Of a stretch of 55,586 nt of DNA, positions 34,588 through 42,582 are shown piece by piece. Source of the DNA: an uncultured Tessaracoccus sp. (GTDB lineage: Bacteria; Actinomycetota; Actinomycetes; Propionibacteriales; Propionibacteriaceae); NCBI RefSeq assembly GCF_947286155.1, contig NZ_CAMYPD010000015.1, positions 1 to 55,586 on the forward strand, read 5' to 3'. Both the position numbers and the translations under genes were made by a program. The stretch's first letter is position 1. Every line of letters begins with the position of its first letter. The notes beneath the pieces were generated by a model. It was not told the DNA's origin. It searched no databases and saw nothing but the letters and a program-made list of their open reading frames with translations.

Positions 34588-35646
34588 TCAGGACGGATCA
34601 GAGCGGGCGAATGCGGATTCGCCGATGCGCAAGAGCGCGTCGCGGATGAGTCGGGCACGCTGCTCGCCAACGCCGTCGATCTCCATGAGCTGGGCCCTGC
34701 TGGCGGTGAGGAGCTCCTGCAGCGAGTGTTGCGGTAGCAGAAGGTCGACGATGCCCGCGGGCAGACGGCCGATCGTCGTCAATGCGCGGTAGCCGTATGT
34801 GGTGAGGTGCTGCTCCAAGTGGACGGCGTGGCCGAAGCCCATGCGTTCCGCGATGAGGTGGTGCCCGAGGAGCTCTTCGGGGGTGAAGTTTTGCAGACTG
34901 TCGAGTTGGAACTCAGACGGGGTCTCGAGGTTGTGGGCGTAGTCCTTCGTGAGCAGCTCGGCGAGATCGTTGAGCGGGGCGGCGAGCTCCGCGTGCTGCA
35001 TGGCGAGCAGGCGTCCTTCGGCGCCCAGGATGGTGATGTTGAAGTCCATCTCGGCTGAGAGGCGTCGGGCCAGCTCGTAACGGTGCGCGACGGCGGTGAG
35101 GTCGCGGACGGTCACCTGGTTCGCCACTTCGAGGGCGGTGAGCTGGTCGACGGTTTCCCCCAGCCGCTGCACGACGCTGTTCAGGGCGCCGAGGGTCTGC
35201 GTGCCTCGGCTGATGACGTCGCCGGCCTTTTCGACGACGTGTCGGCGCCCGTTGATGAACAGCGAGACGGTGCCCATCGACGCGGAGACGCTGATCACGG
35301 GAACGCCGGCGGCCTGCGCTGTGCGGTCGGCGGAGCGGTGGCGGGTGCCGGTTTCGGCGGTGGGGAGATCGCCAGGCGGCACCATGTGTACGCCTGCTGC
35401 GACGATGCGGGTGAGGTCGTTGCTGAGGATGATGGCGCCGTCGAGCTTGGCGAGCTCGCGCAGCGCCTGGGCGGAGAAGTCGACGTCGATTGTGAAGCCG
35501 CCCGACGACACCTTCTGCACCTGCCGGTTGTTGCCCATCACGATGAGCGCGCCGGTGCGGCCATGGAGAATACGGTCAATACCTTCGCGCAGCGGTGTGC
35601 CCGGAGCGAGTTGCTTCAGGTAGCGCTGCAACATGGATCGAGACAC
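34588..35646 (-). CDS. disA: DNA integrity scanning diadenylate cyclase DisA
   Basis: 352 residues from the GTG at 35646, with GAGGAGGGG upstream. The N-terminal DAC domain shows DGA (in LDGAIILSND) and RHRSA (in GTRHRSADRTA), which hold ATP in the cyclase active site. A helical linker and a C-terminal helix-hairpin-helix domain (EIDGVGEQRARLIRDALLRI) bind branched DNA. The protein makes c-di-AMP and slows at damaged or branched DNA. It sits near radA, as in many actinobacteria and firmicutes (the two are usually adjacent); here the 36.6-39.4 kb island separates them. Confidence 0.96.
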   Translation of the reverse strand: MSRSMLQRYLKQLAPGTPLREGIDRILHGRTGALIVMGNNRQVQKVSSGGFTIDVDFSAQALRELAKLDGAIILSNDLTRIVAAGVHMVPPGDLPTAETGTRHRSADRTAQAAGVPVISVSASMGTVSLFINGRRHVVEKAGDVISRGTQTLGALNSVVQRLGETVDQLTALEVANQVTVRDLTAVAHRYELARRLSAEMDFNITILGAEGRLLAMQHAELAAPLNDLAELLTKDYAHNLETPSEFQLDSLQNFTPEELLGHHLIAERMGFGHAVHLEQHLTTYGYRALTTIGRLPAGIVDLLLPQHSLQELLTASRAQLMEIDGVGEQRARLIRDALLRIGESAFARSDPS

Positions 35647-35769
35647 GGGCCCCTCCTCGTGGGATACACACCAGGATACTGAACGCTCCTCATGTGCCTG
35701 CAGCGAACGCACCGGGATTTCGCAGTGGTGGCCCATACGATGGCATTAGGTACGTGTGAAAGGACAGCC

Positions 35770-36510
35770 ATGACAGACCCCATCACCGCCCTGCGGGAAG
35801 GTGAGACGGTGACCGCGCGTCGGCACGCCGCGCTCGAGCTCGGAACCATCCACACCGATGGGGTGGTGGACGTGTTGATCGAGCGGCTGCGTGTGGAGCC
35901 CGACGGACACGTGCGCGAAGACATCACCTGGGCGCTCGTGCAGCATGCCGACGAGGCCGAGGCGCAGCTGCTGGAACTGCTCGTCAGCGACGCCCCGCAC
36001 GACCGCTTCTCCGGAGCGCACGTGCTCAGCAAAATTGGTAACCCGGCGCACTTCGAGAAGGTAGCCCCGCTGGTGCTCGACGAGCATGCCGACGTGGCGA
36101 TCAAGGCCTACCGGGCTGCGGCGAACACCGGCGGCGCTAGGGCCGCGTCGGTGCTGGCTGAACGGCTGGGCGATGGCGACGGGTGGCAGCGCGACGCCTT
36201 GTCGGACGCGTTCCGGAAGCTCGGTGAGGCTGGTGTTCCGGTGCTTGTTCAGGCGCTCGGCAGTGACGATGCCGACGTGCGCGACCACGCCGTCGAGGCG
36301 CTCGGATACCTCGGTGAGCGCGCTGCCGGGGCGACGGATGCCGTCGAGGAACGCGTGGCCGATGAGCACGAGCCCGTGCGGTTGACGGCCGTGTCGACAT
36401 TGGGGCAGCTGGGCGAGGCGGCCGTGCCGGCGCTGGAACGCGTCGCGGCCGGTGGCGATGCCGTGTTGGCGGCGTTGGCGAAGCGGTTCCTCGCGGCGCT
36501 GCAGGGGTGA
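35770..36510 (+). CDS. HEAT-repeat protein
   Basis: 246 residues from the ATG at 35770 with GAAAGGA upstream. The sequence is a run of HEAT/PBS-lyase-like helical repeats: for example AYRAAANTGGARAASVLAERL, DAFRKLGEAGVPVLVQALGS and HAVEALGYLGERAA, each about 30 residues. Such scaffolds mediate protein contacts; no catalytic residues are visible. It is divergent from disA, and its end is followed by the att-like remnant of radA. Confidence 0.8.
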   Translation: MTDPITALREGETVTARRHAALELGTIHTDGVVDVLIERLRVEPDGHVREDITWALVQHADEAEAQLLELLVSDAPHDRFSGAHVLSKIGNPAHFEKVAPLVLDEHADVAIKAYRAAANTGGARAASVLAERLGDGDGWQRDALSDAFRKLGEAGVPVLVQALGSDDADVRDHAVEALGYLGERAAGATDAVEERVADEHEPVRLTAVSTLGQLGEAAVPALERVAAGGDAVLAALAKRFLAALQG

Positions 36511-36534
36511 GCTGAGGCGCGCCGCGCGCGGGGA

Positions 36535-36569
36535 CTACTCGCGCGTGGCACGGCGCAGGTCGAGCACGC
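36535..36569 (-). repeat. Duplicated 3' end of radA (att-like, distal copy)
   Basis: 35 bp that match the 3' end of radA (39363-39397) at 33 of 35 positions. Read on the minus strand it encodes VLDLRRATRE and a stop in the same frame as the radA end (VLDLRRAARE). The two differences are one synonymous and one substitution. It is not part of any gene here. This is the pattern left when an element integrates in the 3' end of a gene and displaces the old end. Confidence 0.75.
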
Positions 36570-36619
36570 CGCATGAGGCGAGTATCATCGACCCGTGCAT
36601 CAGAGATACCGGATCGTCG

Positions 36620-37009
36620 GTGGCTGACCACCAGATCCAGCGTTGGGCGTCGTCAAAAGCCGAGGAGCTTCCGGCGACGACGCTCACTCATCCCTTCGGC
36701 CCGTCCTGGGACGTCTGGAAGGTGCGCGGCAAGGTGTTCGTGCTGCTCAGTGAGCACGACGGCGAACCCATCGTGAACCTCAAAGCGAGCCCCGACGACG
36801 TCCTCGCGCTCGTCGCAGAGTACGAGCAGATCACGGTGGGCTACCACATGAACAAGCGCCACTGGATCAGCCTGCGCCCGGACGACCAGCTCGACGAGCG
36901 ACACGTGCACGAACTCGTCGTCGAGTCCTACCTGCTCGTCGTCGAAGGCCTACCGCGTAAGGATCGCCCGGTGGACATCGAACGATTTGCGCCGTTCAAG
37001 CGCACCTGA
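36620..37009 (+). CDS. MmcQ/YjbR family DNA-binding-like protein
   Basis: 129 residues from a GTG at 36620; a -10-like TATCAT lies at 36583. The YjbR fold is seen in FVLLSEHDGEPIVNLKASPD and the conserved C-terminal WISLRPDDQLDERHVHELVV. Family members have a double-wing (CyaY-like) fold and are of unclear function, often annotated as DNA-binding. It is the first gene inside the radA-bounded segment, on the plus strand. Confidence 0.75.
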   Translation: MADHQIQRWASSKAEELPATTLTHPFGPSWDVWKVRGKVFVLLSEHDGEPIVNLKASPDDVLALVAEYEQITVGYHMNKRHWISLRPDDQLDERHVHELVVESYLLVVEGLPRKDRPVDIERFAPFKRT

Positions 37010-37023
37010 GTGCTCAACAGTGG

Positions 37024-37431
37024 GTGCTCGCGCATGGTCAACGTGAAGAGTGGAGCCATCTCGTCGTCACCCAGTGGAAGGCGAGCAGACATCCGAAGCC
37101 TGGTGCGACAGCAGCCTTCATGCCGCTCGGTCGATACCTAGCGGATTCTCCTGAGCAGTGGGAACAGCAAGTCCTGGAGACGCTTGAAGGCCGAGCGTCC
37201 GCGCGGAAGCCGCCCTCTGCGAAGGCAGGGGCTTTGCCGTATCATTTTTTCCTACGTCGACTTTGGGAGGCACGCATGAAGAACTGGGCTATCGGCTTCC
37301 TCGCCACGTTGCACATCGATAGCAACCGCAGTCTTCGGTGTGAGCCGAAGGTGACGTTGTTCACCGGCATTACCTCGGGCGCGGGCCTAGAGGCGAAGCT
37401 CGATATCGAGTTCCGCCGCAGCCAGGGGTGA
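37024..37431 (+). CDS. Hypothetical protein, no family recognised
   Basis: 135 residues from a GTG with no clear ribosome site. It is rich in Trp and Arg in the middle (YHFFLRRLWEARMKNWAIGF), with no membrane helix or catalytic motif that I recognise. It starts 14 bp after the YjbR-like stop. It may be a fragment of a larger protein, as the N-terminus does not look like a normal start. Confidence 0.4.
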   Translation: MLAHGQREEWSHLVVTQWKASRHPKPGATAAFMPLGRYLADSPEQWEQQVLETLEGRASARKPPSAKAGALPYHFFLRRLWEARMKNWAIGFLATLHIDSNRSLRCEPKVTLFTGITSGAGLEAKLDIEFRRSQG

Positions 37432-37437
37432 CGGGGG

Positions 37438-37725
37438 TTGTTGTCGTTCTCGATGCGTTTGTGCGCTGTGTCGTTCGTCTTTCTCGCCGTGCTCCAGTTC
37501 GCGACGGCGGTCGATGATGGGCTGTGGCAGTACTGGATCAGCGGCGCAGGGTGTCTGCTCACTGTTTGGGGATGTTGGCGTTTGGGCGGAGCTTTGCGGC
37601 ACGTGAAGATCACCGAGCCCCCTCCCACGCGAGCCGCGTTGCGCACCCCGGAAGCAGTGAGGTGGGCCCTTGTCGCGTTGGCGGGTATCGCCGCTGTCAC
37701 GATCGCGATGTGGGCGGTGGGCTGA
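37438..37725 (+). CDS. Small membrane protein, about three helices
   Basis: 95 residues from a TTG at 37438; a later ATG at 37453 is an alternative start. Hydrophobic segments at about 7-23, 28-48 and 72-93 with a charged loop between the second and third. Six bases after the previous stop, so probably cotranscribed with it. It could be an immunity-type membrane protein for the secreted-protein genes that face it, but this is speculation. Confidence 0.4.
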   Translation: MLSFSMRLCAVSFVFLAVLQFATAVDDGLWQYWISGAGCLLTVWGCWRLGGALRHVKITEPPPTRAALRTPEAVRWALVALAGIAAVTIAMWAVG

Positions 37726-37788
37726 GCGCGTCCGCGCCGCCACGAGGATCGACGCACGGCCAGCCGACCGGCCCGGCGAGCGACCGCT

Positions 37789-38199
37789 TCAGCGCTCGAA
37801 GGCCTGCAAGGCTTGGCGGACGGCTTCGCCCGTCGCGCCCGAGGAGGTCAGTCGCTCGTGCATCTGGCGTGCTCGAGTATTGAGCTCCTCCCGCTCCTCC
37901 TCGCTCATCGCCCCCCGCGCCGACGCTACGCGATCTTCAGTGCGTTCTGCCCCGGTGTTGAACTCCTCGCGAAAGGCACGGTGCTCCAGGAGTTCTGCGA
38001 ACCCCAGCCGTCCTTCGCGCGCCAGTTCGATGCGTTCGGCAAGCTGGGGGTCCTTCGCCTGTCCCGCCAGGGTACTCAGCGCCAGGTCCATCGCTGCCAT
38101 CAGGCTCCGGTCGTGCCCGACGAACTGGGCGAAGGAATGATCGTCACCCAGCCCGGGGCGGCTGCCTTCGCTCGGCGTGTGCTGTGGTTCATTCGCCAT
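37789..38199 (-). CDS. Helical protein paired with the WXG100-like gene
   Basis: 136 residues from the ATG at 38199, with GGAGA seven bases before. Strongly charged and helical (DPQLAERIELAREGRLGFAE, then MSEEEREELNTRARQMHERL), with no membrane segment. It overlaps the preceding T7SS-like gene, so the two are coupled. Partner, chaperone or immunity protein for the upstream gene are all possible. No family is recognised. Confidence 0.55.
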   Translation of the reverse strand: MANEPQHTPSEGSRPGLGDDHSFAQFVGHDRSLMAAMDLALSTLAGQAKDPQLAERIELAREGRLGFAELLEHRAFREEFNTGAERTEDRVASARGAMSEEEREELNTRARQMHERLTSSGATGEAVRQALQAFER

Positions 38200-39271
38200 T
38201 GGGCATCTCCAACTGTTCGATCGAGCCGATGCGTGAGCATGCACCGGCGATGACGCCCGCGAAGAGCAGTGCCGCGCCCACGGTTGCTCCTTGGACAGTG
38301 AGCACGGTTTGCCACACCCCTAGCACGGCATCGAGCATTATCATCAGGGACGAGGTCATCGCAGCCGCTGCAGGCGCACCGACTCCGCTGGCGGTTGCCA
38401 CGGCAATAGCCGCGGCAAGGATCGCGGCACCGGCGACGAGGTCTCCAATGACGACGAGCAGACTGCCGATGCCCTTGGCGCTCAGATGCATGCCCTGGGC
38501 CAAGGTGCTGTATTGTCTGCCGATCTCCGTTAGGCCCGGCTCCTGTTCGGTGTGCGCCTCGGCCAGCCTGCGGAACCAGGACTCGGCGGAGCGGGCCGCG
38601 TCGCCCTCCCAACCGCGCATCAGCACCGCGCAATCATCGGTGGTTACGGTGCCCATCTGGGCCCAGTAGGCGCCCGTGTGCGTGAAGGCGTTTCCTGCCT
38701 TCGCAACCTCGTCCCAATCACCCATGAATTGGGCAATTGCCCAGTCCAGGGGGTTCGTCCCGATGGTCCACTCGAGGATCTTCATCGCCCAATACGTGGG
38801 GGAGACGAAGGAACCGCCGAATTCCATCACCATGATCGCCCAGTCGGGAATGCCGTCGAAGTTTTCGGCCGGCGGGATCTCGTGCGCGGGGAGAGAAGTG
38901 CCATAGTCGGCGGCGCTGCCGTGGTCAGCCAACGGCTCGCTGCTGGATGCGCCGCCGATGTTGGCGAAGAGGTCTGCCACACCGACGAGGTGGTCCTCCT
39001 CAGTCGAGTCATATCGGTCCTGCACAGCGTCCAAGGCGTCACGGGCTGCCTCGAGGAGCTGTTTGCCGCGCTGGATGTTGCGTTCCGTGTGTTCCACGAA
39101 GTCCTGATGGCCGCCCAAAGCTAGCATCCAGATTCGCCCGTCGGCTTGCTTTAGCGTTCCTGGACCTGATTCTACGTATCCGAGTGCGTGGTTCGTCGAT
39201 GTCGCAAGATCCTCAAACCGGCGTGCTGCAGCGCCGACATGGGTTGTTGGCTCGAGGCGGAAGTCCGTCAT
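38189..39271 (-). CDS. Type VII secretion-type protein (WXG100/EspC-like) with C-terminal membrane helices
   Basis: 360 residues from the ATG at 39271 (GAAAGGG upstream). The N-terminal 100 residues are helical and end with DRYDSTEEDHL, matching the YxxxD/E secretion signal of type VII substrates. A second helical part has NPLDWAIAQFMGDWDEVAKA followed by LMRGWEGDAARSAESWFRRL, whose WEG is the WxG turn. Three hydrophobic segments (about 268-345) end the protein. This layout is common in actinobacterial WXG100-family proteins and would suit a secreted, membrane-active product. No ESX machinery gene is in the window. Confidence 0.7.
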   Translation of the reverse strand: MTDFRLEPTTHVGAAARRFEDLATSTNHALGYVESGPGTLKQADGRIWMLALGGHQDFVEHTERNIQRGKQLLEAARDALDAVQDRYDSTEEDHLVGVADLFANIGGASSSEPLADHGSAADYGTSLPAHEIPPAENFDGIPDWAIMVMEFGGSFVSPTYWAMKILEWTIGTNPLDWAIAQFMGDWDEVAKAGNAFTHTGAYWAQMGTVTTDDCAVLMRGWEGDAARSAESWFRRLAEAHTEQEPGLTEIGRQYSTLAQGMHLSAKGIGSLLVVIGDLVAGAAILAAAIAVATASGVGAPAAAAMTSSLMIMLDAVLGVWQTVLTVQGATVGAALLFAGVIAGACSRIGSIEQLEMPNGE

Positions 39272-39362
39272 CGTTGCACCCTTTCGTGTGAGTGCACAGG
39301 ACTGTAGTGCAGCGTAGGGTCACCGACTCCTGTCGAGCACAGCACCATTGCCCCGGGTAGGG

Positions 39363-40748
39363 CTACTCGCGCGCAGCACGGCGCAGGTCGAGCACGCTGA
39401 GCGCGTCGTGAAGAGTGGGTACTTCCACGACCTTGAGGTTGCCGAGCTTGGGCACGCGGGCGGTGACATCGCGGGAGCCTTTCGGGACGAGCGCGAGTTC
39501 GAAACCCAGCCGGGCTGCTTCGGCGAGCCGCCGCTCGGTGCCAGGAACTCGTCGGAGATCTCCTGCCAGGCCCACCTCGCCGAGCGCAATAACGCGTCGC
39601 GGGTGCTGGCGGTCGAGTGCTGCGGAGGCGACGGCGATGGCGACGGCGAGGTCGACGGATGGGTCGGTGACGCGGGCGCCGCCCACCGTCGAGACGTACA
39701 CGTCGTTGCCGAACAGCGGCAATCGGGCCTTGCGTTCGAGTACGGCGAGCACCATCGCCATGCGGGAGCCGTCGAGCCCGTGCGTGGTGCGGCGCGGATT
39801 CTTCTCGTTGGTGGATTGCGCGACGAGGGCCTGTACCTCTGCGAGCAGCGGGCGGCGGCCCTCCATCGTGACCGTCACGCACGTGCCGGGCGTGGGTTCC
39901 TCGTGGCGGGTGGTGAACAAGCCTGACGGGTCTGGCACCTCGACGATGCCTGACTCATCCATTTCGAAGCAGCCGACCTCGTCGGCGGGCCCAAACCGGT
40001 TCTTCGTGGCCCGAACCATGCGGAACCCGGAGTGGCGGTCGCCTTCGAACGACAACACCACGTCGACGAGGTGCTCCATGGTGCGCGGGCCGGCGATGGA
40101 CCCGTCTTTGGTGACGTGCCCGACGATGATGACTGCGATGTTCTCACGTTTGGCGACGCGCGCGAGGGCGCCGGTAACCTCGCGAACCTGCGACGGGCCG
40201 CCGGGCACGCCGTCGGCTTCGGCGGTGGTGATGGTTTGCACCGAGTCGACGACGACGAGGCTGGGGGAGACCTCTTCAATGTGGCCGAGCACGGTGCCGA
40301 GGTCGGATTCGGAGGCGAGGTACAGATCGTCGACGACGGTTCCCGTGCGCTCGGCGCGCAGCTTCACCTGCGAGGCCGACTCTTCACCGGAGATATACAA
40401 CGTGGTGCGCTGAGCCGACGCCCACTTGGCCGCGACATCGAGCAGTAGCGTCGATTTTCCGACGCCTGGCTCGCCGGCGAGCAAGATGACAGCGCCTGGG
40501 ACGAGCCCGTCGCCCAGCACGCGGTCGAGCTCGCCGATCATCGTCGGGTAGCGCTTGGCCGACTCCATAGGCACCTGCGAGATGGGCAGCGCCTTCGCCG
40601 CGGGAGTGTGCGCGGCCACCTCGCGCAGCTTCGGCGCACCCCGTTCCACGACGGACCCCCAGGCTTGGCATTCGCCGCACCGGCCGACCCATCGCGTCGA
40701 CGTCCAACCGCACTCTGTGCACTGGTAGCTGTCTTGCTTCTTCGCCAT
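39363..40748 (-). CDS. radA: DNA repair protein RadA/Sms
   Basis: 461 residues. The N-terminal zinc finger is CTECGWTSTRWVGRCGEC. Walker A is GEPGVGKST (about residues 93-101), and the KNRFG motif that defines Sms is in ATKNRFGPADEVG. A Lon-like C-terminal domain follows (DPSVDLAVAIAVASAALDR). RadA helps branch migration in recombination and is the partner of DisA. Its 3' end (39363-39397) is duplicated at 36535. The DUF3800-hairpin locus lies just upstream of its start. Confidence 0.96.
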   Translation of the reverse strand: MAKKQDSYQCTECGWTSTRWVGRCGECQAWGSVVERGAPKLREVAAHTPAAKALPISQVPMESAKRYPTMIGELDRVLGDGLVPGAVILLAGEPGVGKSTLLLDVAAKWASAQRTTLYISGEESASQVKLRAERTGTVVDDLYLASESDLGTVLGHIEEVSPSLVVVDSVQTITTAEADGVPGGPSQVREVTGALARVAKRENIAVIIVGHVTKDGSIAGPRTMEHLVDVVLSFEGDRHSGFRMVRATKNRFGPADEVGCFEMDESGIVEVPDPSGLFTTRHEEPTPGTCVTVTMEGRRPLLAEVQALVAQSTNEKNPRRTTHGLDGSRMAMVLAVLERKARLPLFGNDVYVSTVGGARVTDPSVDLAVAIAVASAALDRQHPRRVIALGEVGLAGDLRRVPGTERRLAEAARLGFELALVPKGSRDVTARVPKLGNLKVVEVPTLHDALSVLDLRRAARE

Positions 40749-40814
40749 GCCAGCAACCTACCCGCAACCTCTGACACAACCCGCCGACGCCGTCGTCGCC
40801 CCGGTGTCCTCCCC

Positions 40815-41047
40815 GCCCCGGTGTCCCCCCGCAGGGCAGGGGTAACCTGTGCGGCTTAGTTCCGGAACATGTGTCACTTGCTTCGGTGGGGCGCGTCGTC
40901 GTCGGGAGGCAGGTGACACATGATCCGCTCTGTTGCCGCACAGGTTGCACCTGCCTGGGCGGGGGAGCCGACGACCGGGCGGGGAGCCGACGTCGACGCA
41001 ACCCGGCCGAGCGGGCCCACGCCAGGCCGCGGCGGTGGGCTAGCCGT
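40815..41047 (+). repeat. Direct repeat element, copy 1 (long hairpin)
   Basis: About 233 bp. The first 160 bp form one long hairpin: outer arms 40825-40854 and about 40945-40975 pair for about 28 of 31 positions (inner part AACCTGTGCGGC with GCCGCACAGGTT is perfect), and an inner stem CATGTGTCAC with GTGACACATG closes over a GC-rich loop. A second copy at 41864 differs in this part only at one paired position. It occupies the region before radA. Confidence 0.75.
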
Positions 41048-41064
41048 GGTAACATTGAGCACGC

Positions 41065-41098
41065 AGACCCCCTCCGCACCTGCGGTGTTCGGGGGTCT
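41065..41098. terminator. Hairpin downstream of the DUF3800 gene
   Basis: AGACCCCC (41065-41072) pairs with GGGGGTCT (41091-41098), with an inner CCGCA-CC-TGCGG stem. It is 9 bp beyond the stop of the DUF3800 gene (minus strand) and also follows the GTAACATT segment on the plus strand. It may stop transcription on the minus strand or be a tiny plus-strand RNA terminator. Confidence 0.6.
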
Positions 41099-41106
41099 TG
41101 CTGTTT

Positions 41107-41817
41107 CTAGAGCGCGACGATCCGTGGCCGGCGTGCGGGATCCCGGACCTCGAGGTACTGGGCCCACCACTCCTGGGCTTCGAGGAGCTTCGGCGGAGGG
41201 TCTGCATGGGCATTGGCTGTCCATGCAACCAAGTCAGCCATTTGCATCAGTTGCGAGGTTTTCGAGTCCTGATGGATGGGGTCTTCGACGATTCGACGCG
41301 TCCGTCGCGGGAGCGAGCGGTGGACGTCGCGATATAAGGTGTCTCGCCCATCGCCGTCGACGAAGACAAGGCCGAGCGCATCCCGTTCGGCTAACGCTTC
41401 CTCAAACGATGTCAATAGCGCCGCATAGAGGTCGCGCTTCGTGTGAGCGAGGTTCCCTGGTCCCTGCGTCGCGATGATCGCGCCAATGCGCAGCCCTTGA
41501 ACAGAAGACAGCGTCTGCAAACATGCAATGGCTACCTGTTTGCCCAAGTCGCGCCAGAGTGTCTGCCCGTTTCGTTGGAATGCTTCTGGCGGGTTCGTCG
41601 AGATTCGGCCGCGCCCATTCACATATTCGGTGGTGTGGAGCTCCTGCGTGACTGGAACACGGAACTGACGCCATAAGGACGCTCGCAGATCGAGCCACGC
41701 GCCCAGGACGTCGCGCCACTGCCACGGCTCGAAACTGATCCATCCGTACACCACACGTCCGGCACTTGGGCGCCCTGAATCGTCGATGTAGAACAGGCGG
41801 TCGAGCTGGCTGGGCAT
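41107..41817 (-). CDS. DUF3800 domain protein
   Basis: 236 residues from the ATG at 41817. The acidic motifs of the DUF3800 family are seen: FYIDDSG near residue 9, VFVDGDGRD near 150, and a late KTSQLMQMADLVAWT. This family is proposed to have an RNase H-like fold and is often found in mobile or defence-linked DNA (family knowledge); no activity is shown here. It is flanked on both sides by the long-hairpin repeat, and its base composition looks lower in GC than its neighbours. That suggests it came in as a cassette. Confidence 0.85.
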   Translation of the reverse strand: MPSQLDRLFYIDDSGRPSAGRVVYGWISFEPWQWRDVLGAWLDLRASLWRQFRVPVTQELHTTEYVNGRGRISTNPPEAFQRNGQTLWRDLGKQVAIACLQTLSSVQGLRIGAIIATQGPGNLAHTKRDLYAALLTSFEEALAERDALGLVFVDGDGRDTLYRDVHRSLPRRTRRIVEDPIHQDSKTSQLMQMADLVAWTANAHADPPPKLLEAQEWWAQYLEVRDPARRPRIVAL

Positions 41818-41863
41818 GGCCTCATCCTATGGCCGACCCAGCGCGATGAGTGAGGTCTTCGTC

Positions 41864-42098
41864 GCCCCGGTGTCCCCCCGCAGGGCAGGGGTAACCTGTG
41901 CGGCTTAGTTCCGGAACAGGTGTCACTTGCTTCGGTGGGGCGCGTCGTCGTCGGGAGGCAGGTGACACTTGATCCGCTCTGTTGCCGCACAGGTTGCACC
42001 TGCCTGGGCGGGGGCGGGGGAGCCGACGACCGGGCGAGGGAGCCGACGTCGACGCAACCCGGCGGGCCCGCGCAGGGCAGTGGCGGTGGGTCAGCCGC
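41864..42098 (+). repeat. Direct repeat element, copy 2 (long hairpin)
   Basis: About 235 bp, nearly identical to copy 1 over the first 160 bp and diverged by small gaps in the last 70. The hairpin is conserved: outer arms at 41874 and 42015, with the inner stem kept by a T-A to G-T change at one paired position. The last 8 bp overlap the end of the kinase-like gene at 42091. It is upstream of the DUF3800 gene (minus strand). Confidence 0.75.
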
Positions 42099-42582
42099 GG
42101 ATGATGAAGTCGGCGCGGTCGAGGGGGCGCTCGTCGCGGAAGTACCTCTGCTCCGACGGCCACCACGCATCTACCCACCGCTCCGCGAGGCCGTCGCCGT
42201 CGCGGGCCGAGATGCGGCGTCGGCGCTCCTCCTCGGTGACATCAAGCCACAGCGACAGATCCCACCAACGCCCGACGCGCTCCACTACCGCGAGCGCCAA
42301 CGCCGACACGCCTTCGACGATCACCAGACCCTCAGGCGCGACGACGCCAGAGCCCACAGGCATTGCCGCATCGTGGGGCCACCGTTGATACGAGGCTTCG
42401 CGCCCCTCGCGCAGCGGGCGGAGCACCTCATCGATGAAACGCTCATGTTCCCAAGTAGGGGTGCCGGGGCGCGCGAAATCGTCGAGAGTCACCACCTGGC
42501 CCGCGCACTGCCGCGCCAACTGCCTAGCCAGCGACGACTTCCCGCTCGCCCCGAAGCCGTCGACCGCGACGATGAAGGTCAG
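42091..42582 (-). CDS. P-loop kinase-like protein (uridine/adenylylsulfate-kinase fold), apparently CTG start
   Basis: About 163 residues. The P-loop GFGASGKSS lies a few residues from the start, and the sequence continues VTLDDFARPGTPTWEHERF, EGVSALALAVVERVGRW and DVTEEERRRRISARDGDG, like uridine kinase family NTPases. No ATG, GTG or TTG precedes the P-loop after the upstream stop; the CTG at 42582 overlaps that stop as CTGA. Substrate is not known. It overlaps the VOC gene and shares its last bases with hairpin-repeat copy 2. Confidence 0.75.
   Translation of the reverse strand: MTFIVAVDGFGASGKSSLARQLARQCAGQVVTLDDFARPGTPTWEHERFIDEVLRPLREGREASYQRWPHDAAMPVGSGVVAPEGLVIVEGVSALALAVVERVGRWWDLSLWLDVTEEERRRRISARDGDGLAERWVDAWWPSEQRYFRDERPLDRADFIIRG

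Larger units (their letters stand above)
36570..39362. mobile_element. Putative 2.8-kb integrated island at the 3' end of radA
   Basis: Bounded by the displaced radA end (36535-36569) and the resident radA end (39363-39397). Inside are a YjbR-like protein, two small unknowns, a helical protein and a WXG100/EspC-like protein. No integrase or relaxase gene is visible, so if it is an integrated element it is non-autonomous or has lost its integrase. The base composition of the 37.0-39.3 kb part looks slightly lower in GC than the flanks. Confidence 0.5.
40749..41106. other. Gene-free region upstream of radA holding hairpin-repeat copy 1
   Basis: 358 bp between the radA start and the DUF3800 stop. 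It holds a 17-bp tandem duplication of CCCCGGTGTCC at 40799-40826, then the long hairpin repeat (40825-40975), a GC-rich tail, and a terminator-like hairpin (41065-41098). The radA promoter must also lie here. Open frames across the repeat occur in both copies but have no ribosome sites and look non-coding. Confidence 0.6.

Noticed and set aside
36620..37431. One gene split by a frameshift (YjbR-like plus the next open frame)
   Set aside because: The YjbR-like protein has a complete family length and end, and the following product has no likeness to that family.
41041..41107. Possible tRNA or small RNA gene around the GTAACATT and hairpin
   Set aside because: No cloverleaf can be drawn: the stem arms do not fit a T-arm with TTCNA or an anticodon arm. 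It is kept only as a terminator-like hairpin.
40871..41110. Open frames on both strands through the hairpin repeats, seen again in copy 2
   Set aside because: They follow the repeat and not a gene: no ribosome site, no recognisable domain, and the product changes abruptly beyond the repeat. Conservation is explained by the DNA repeat itself.
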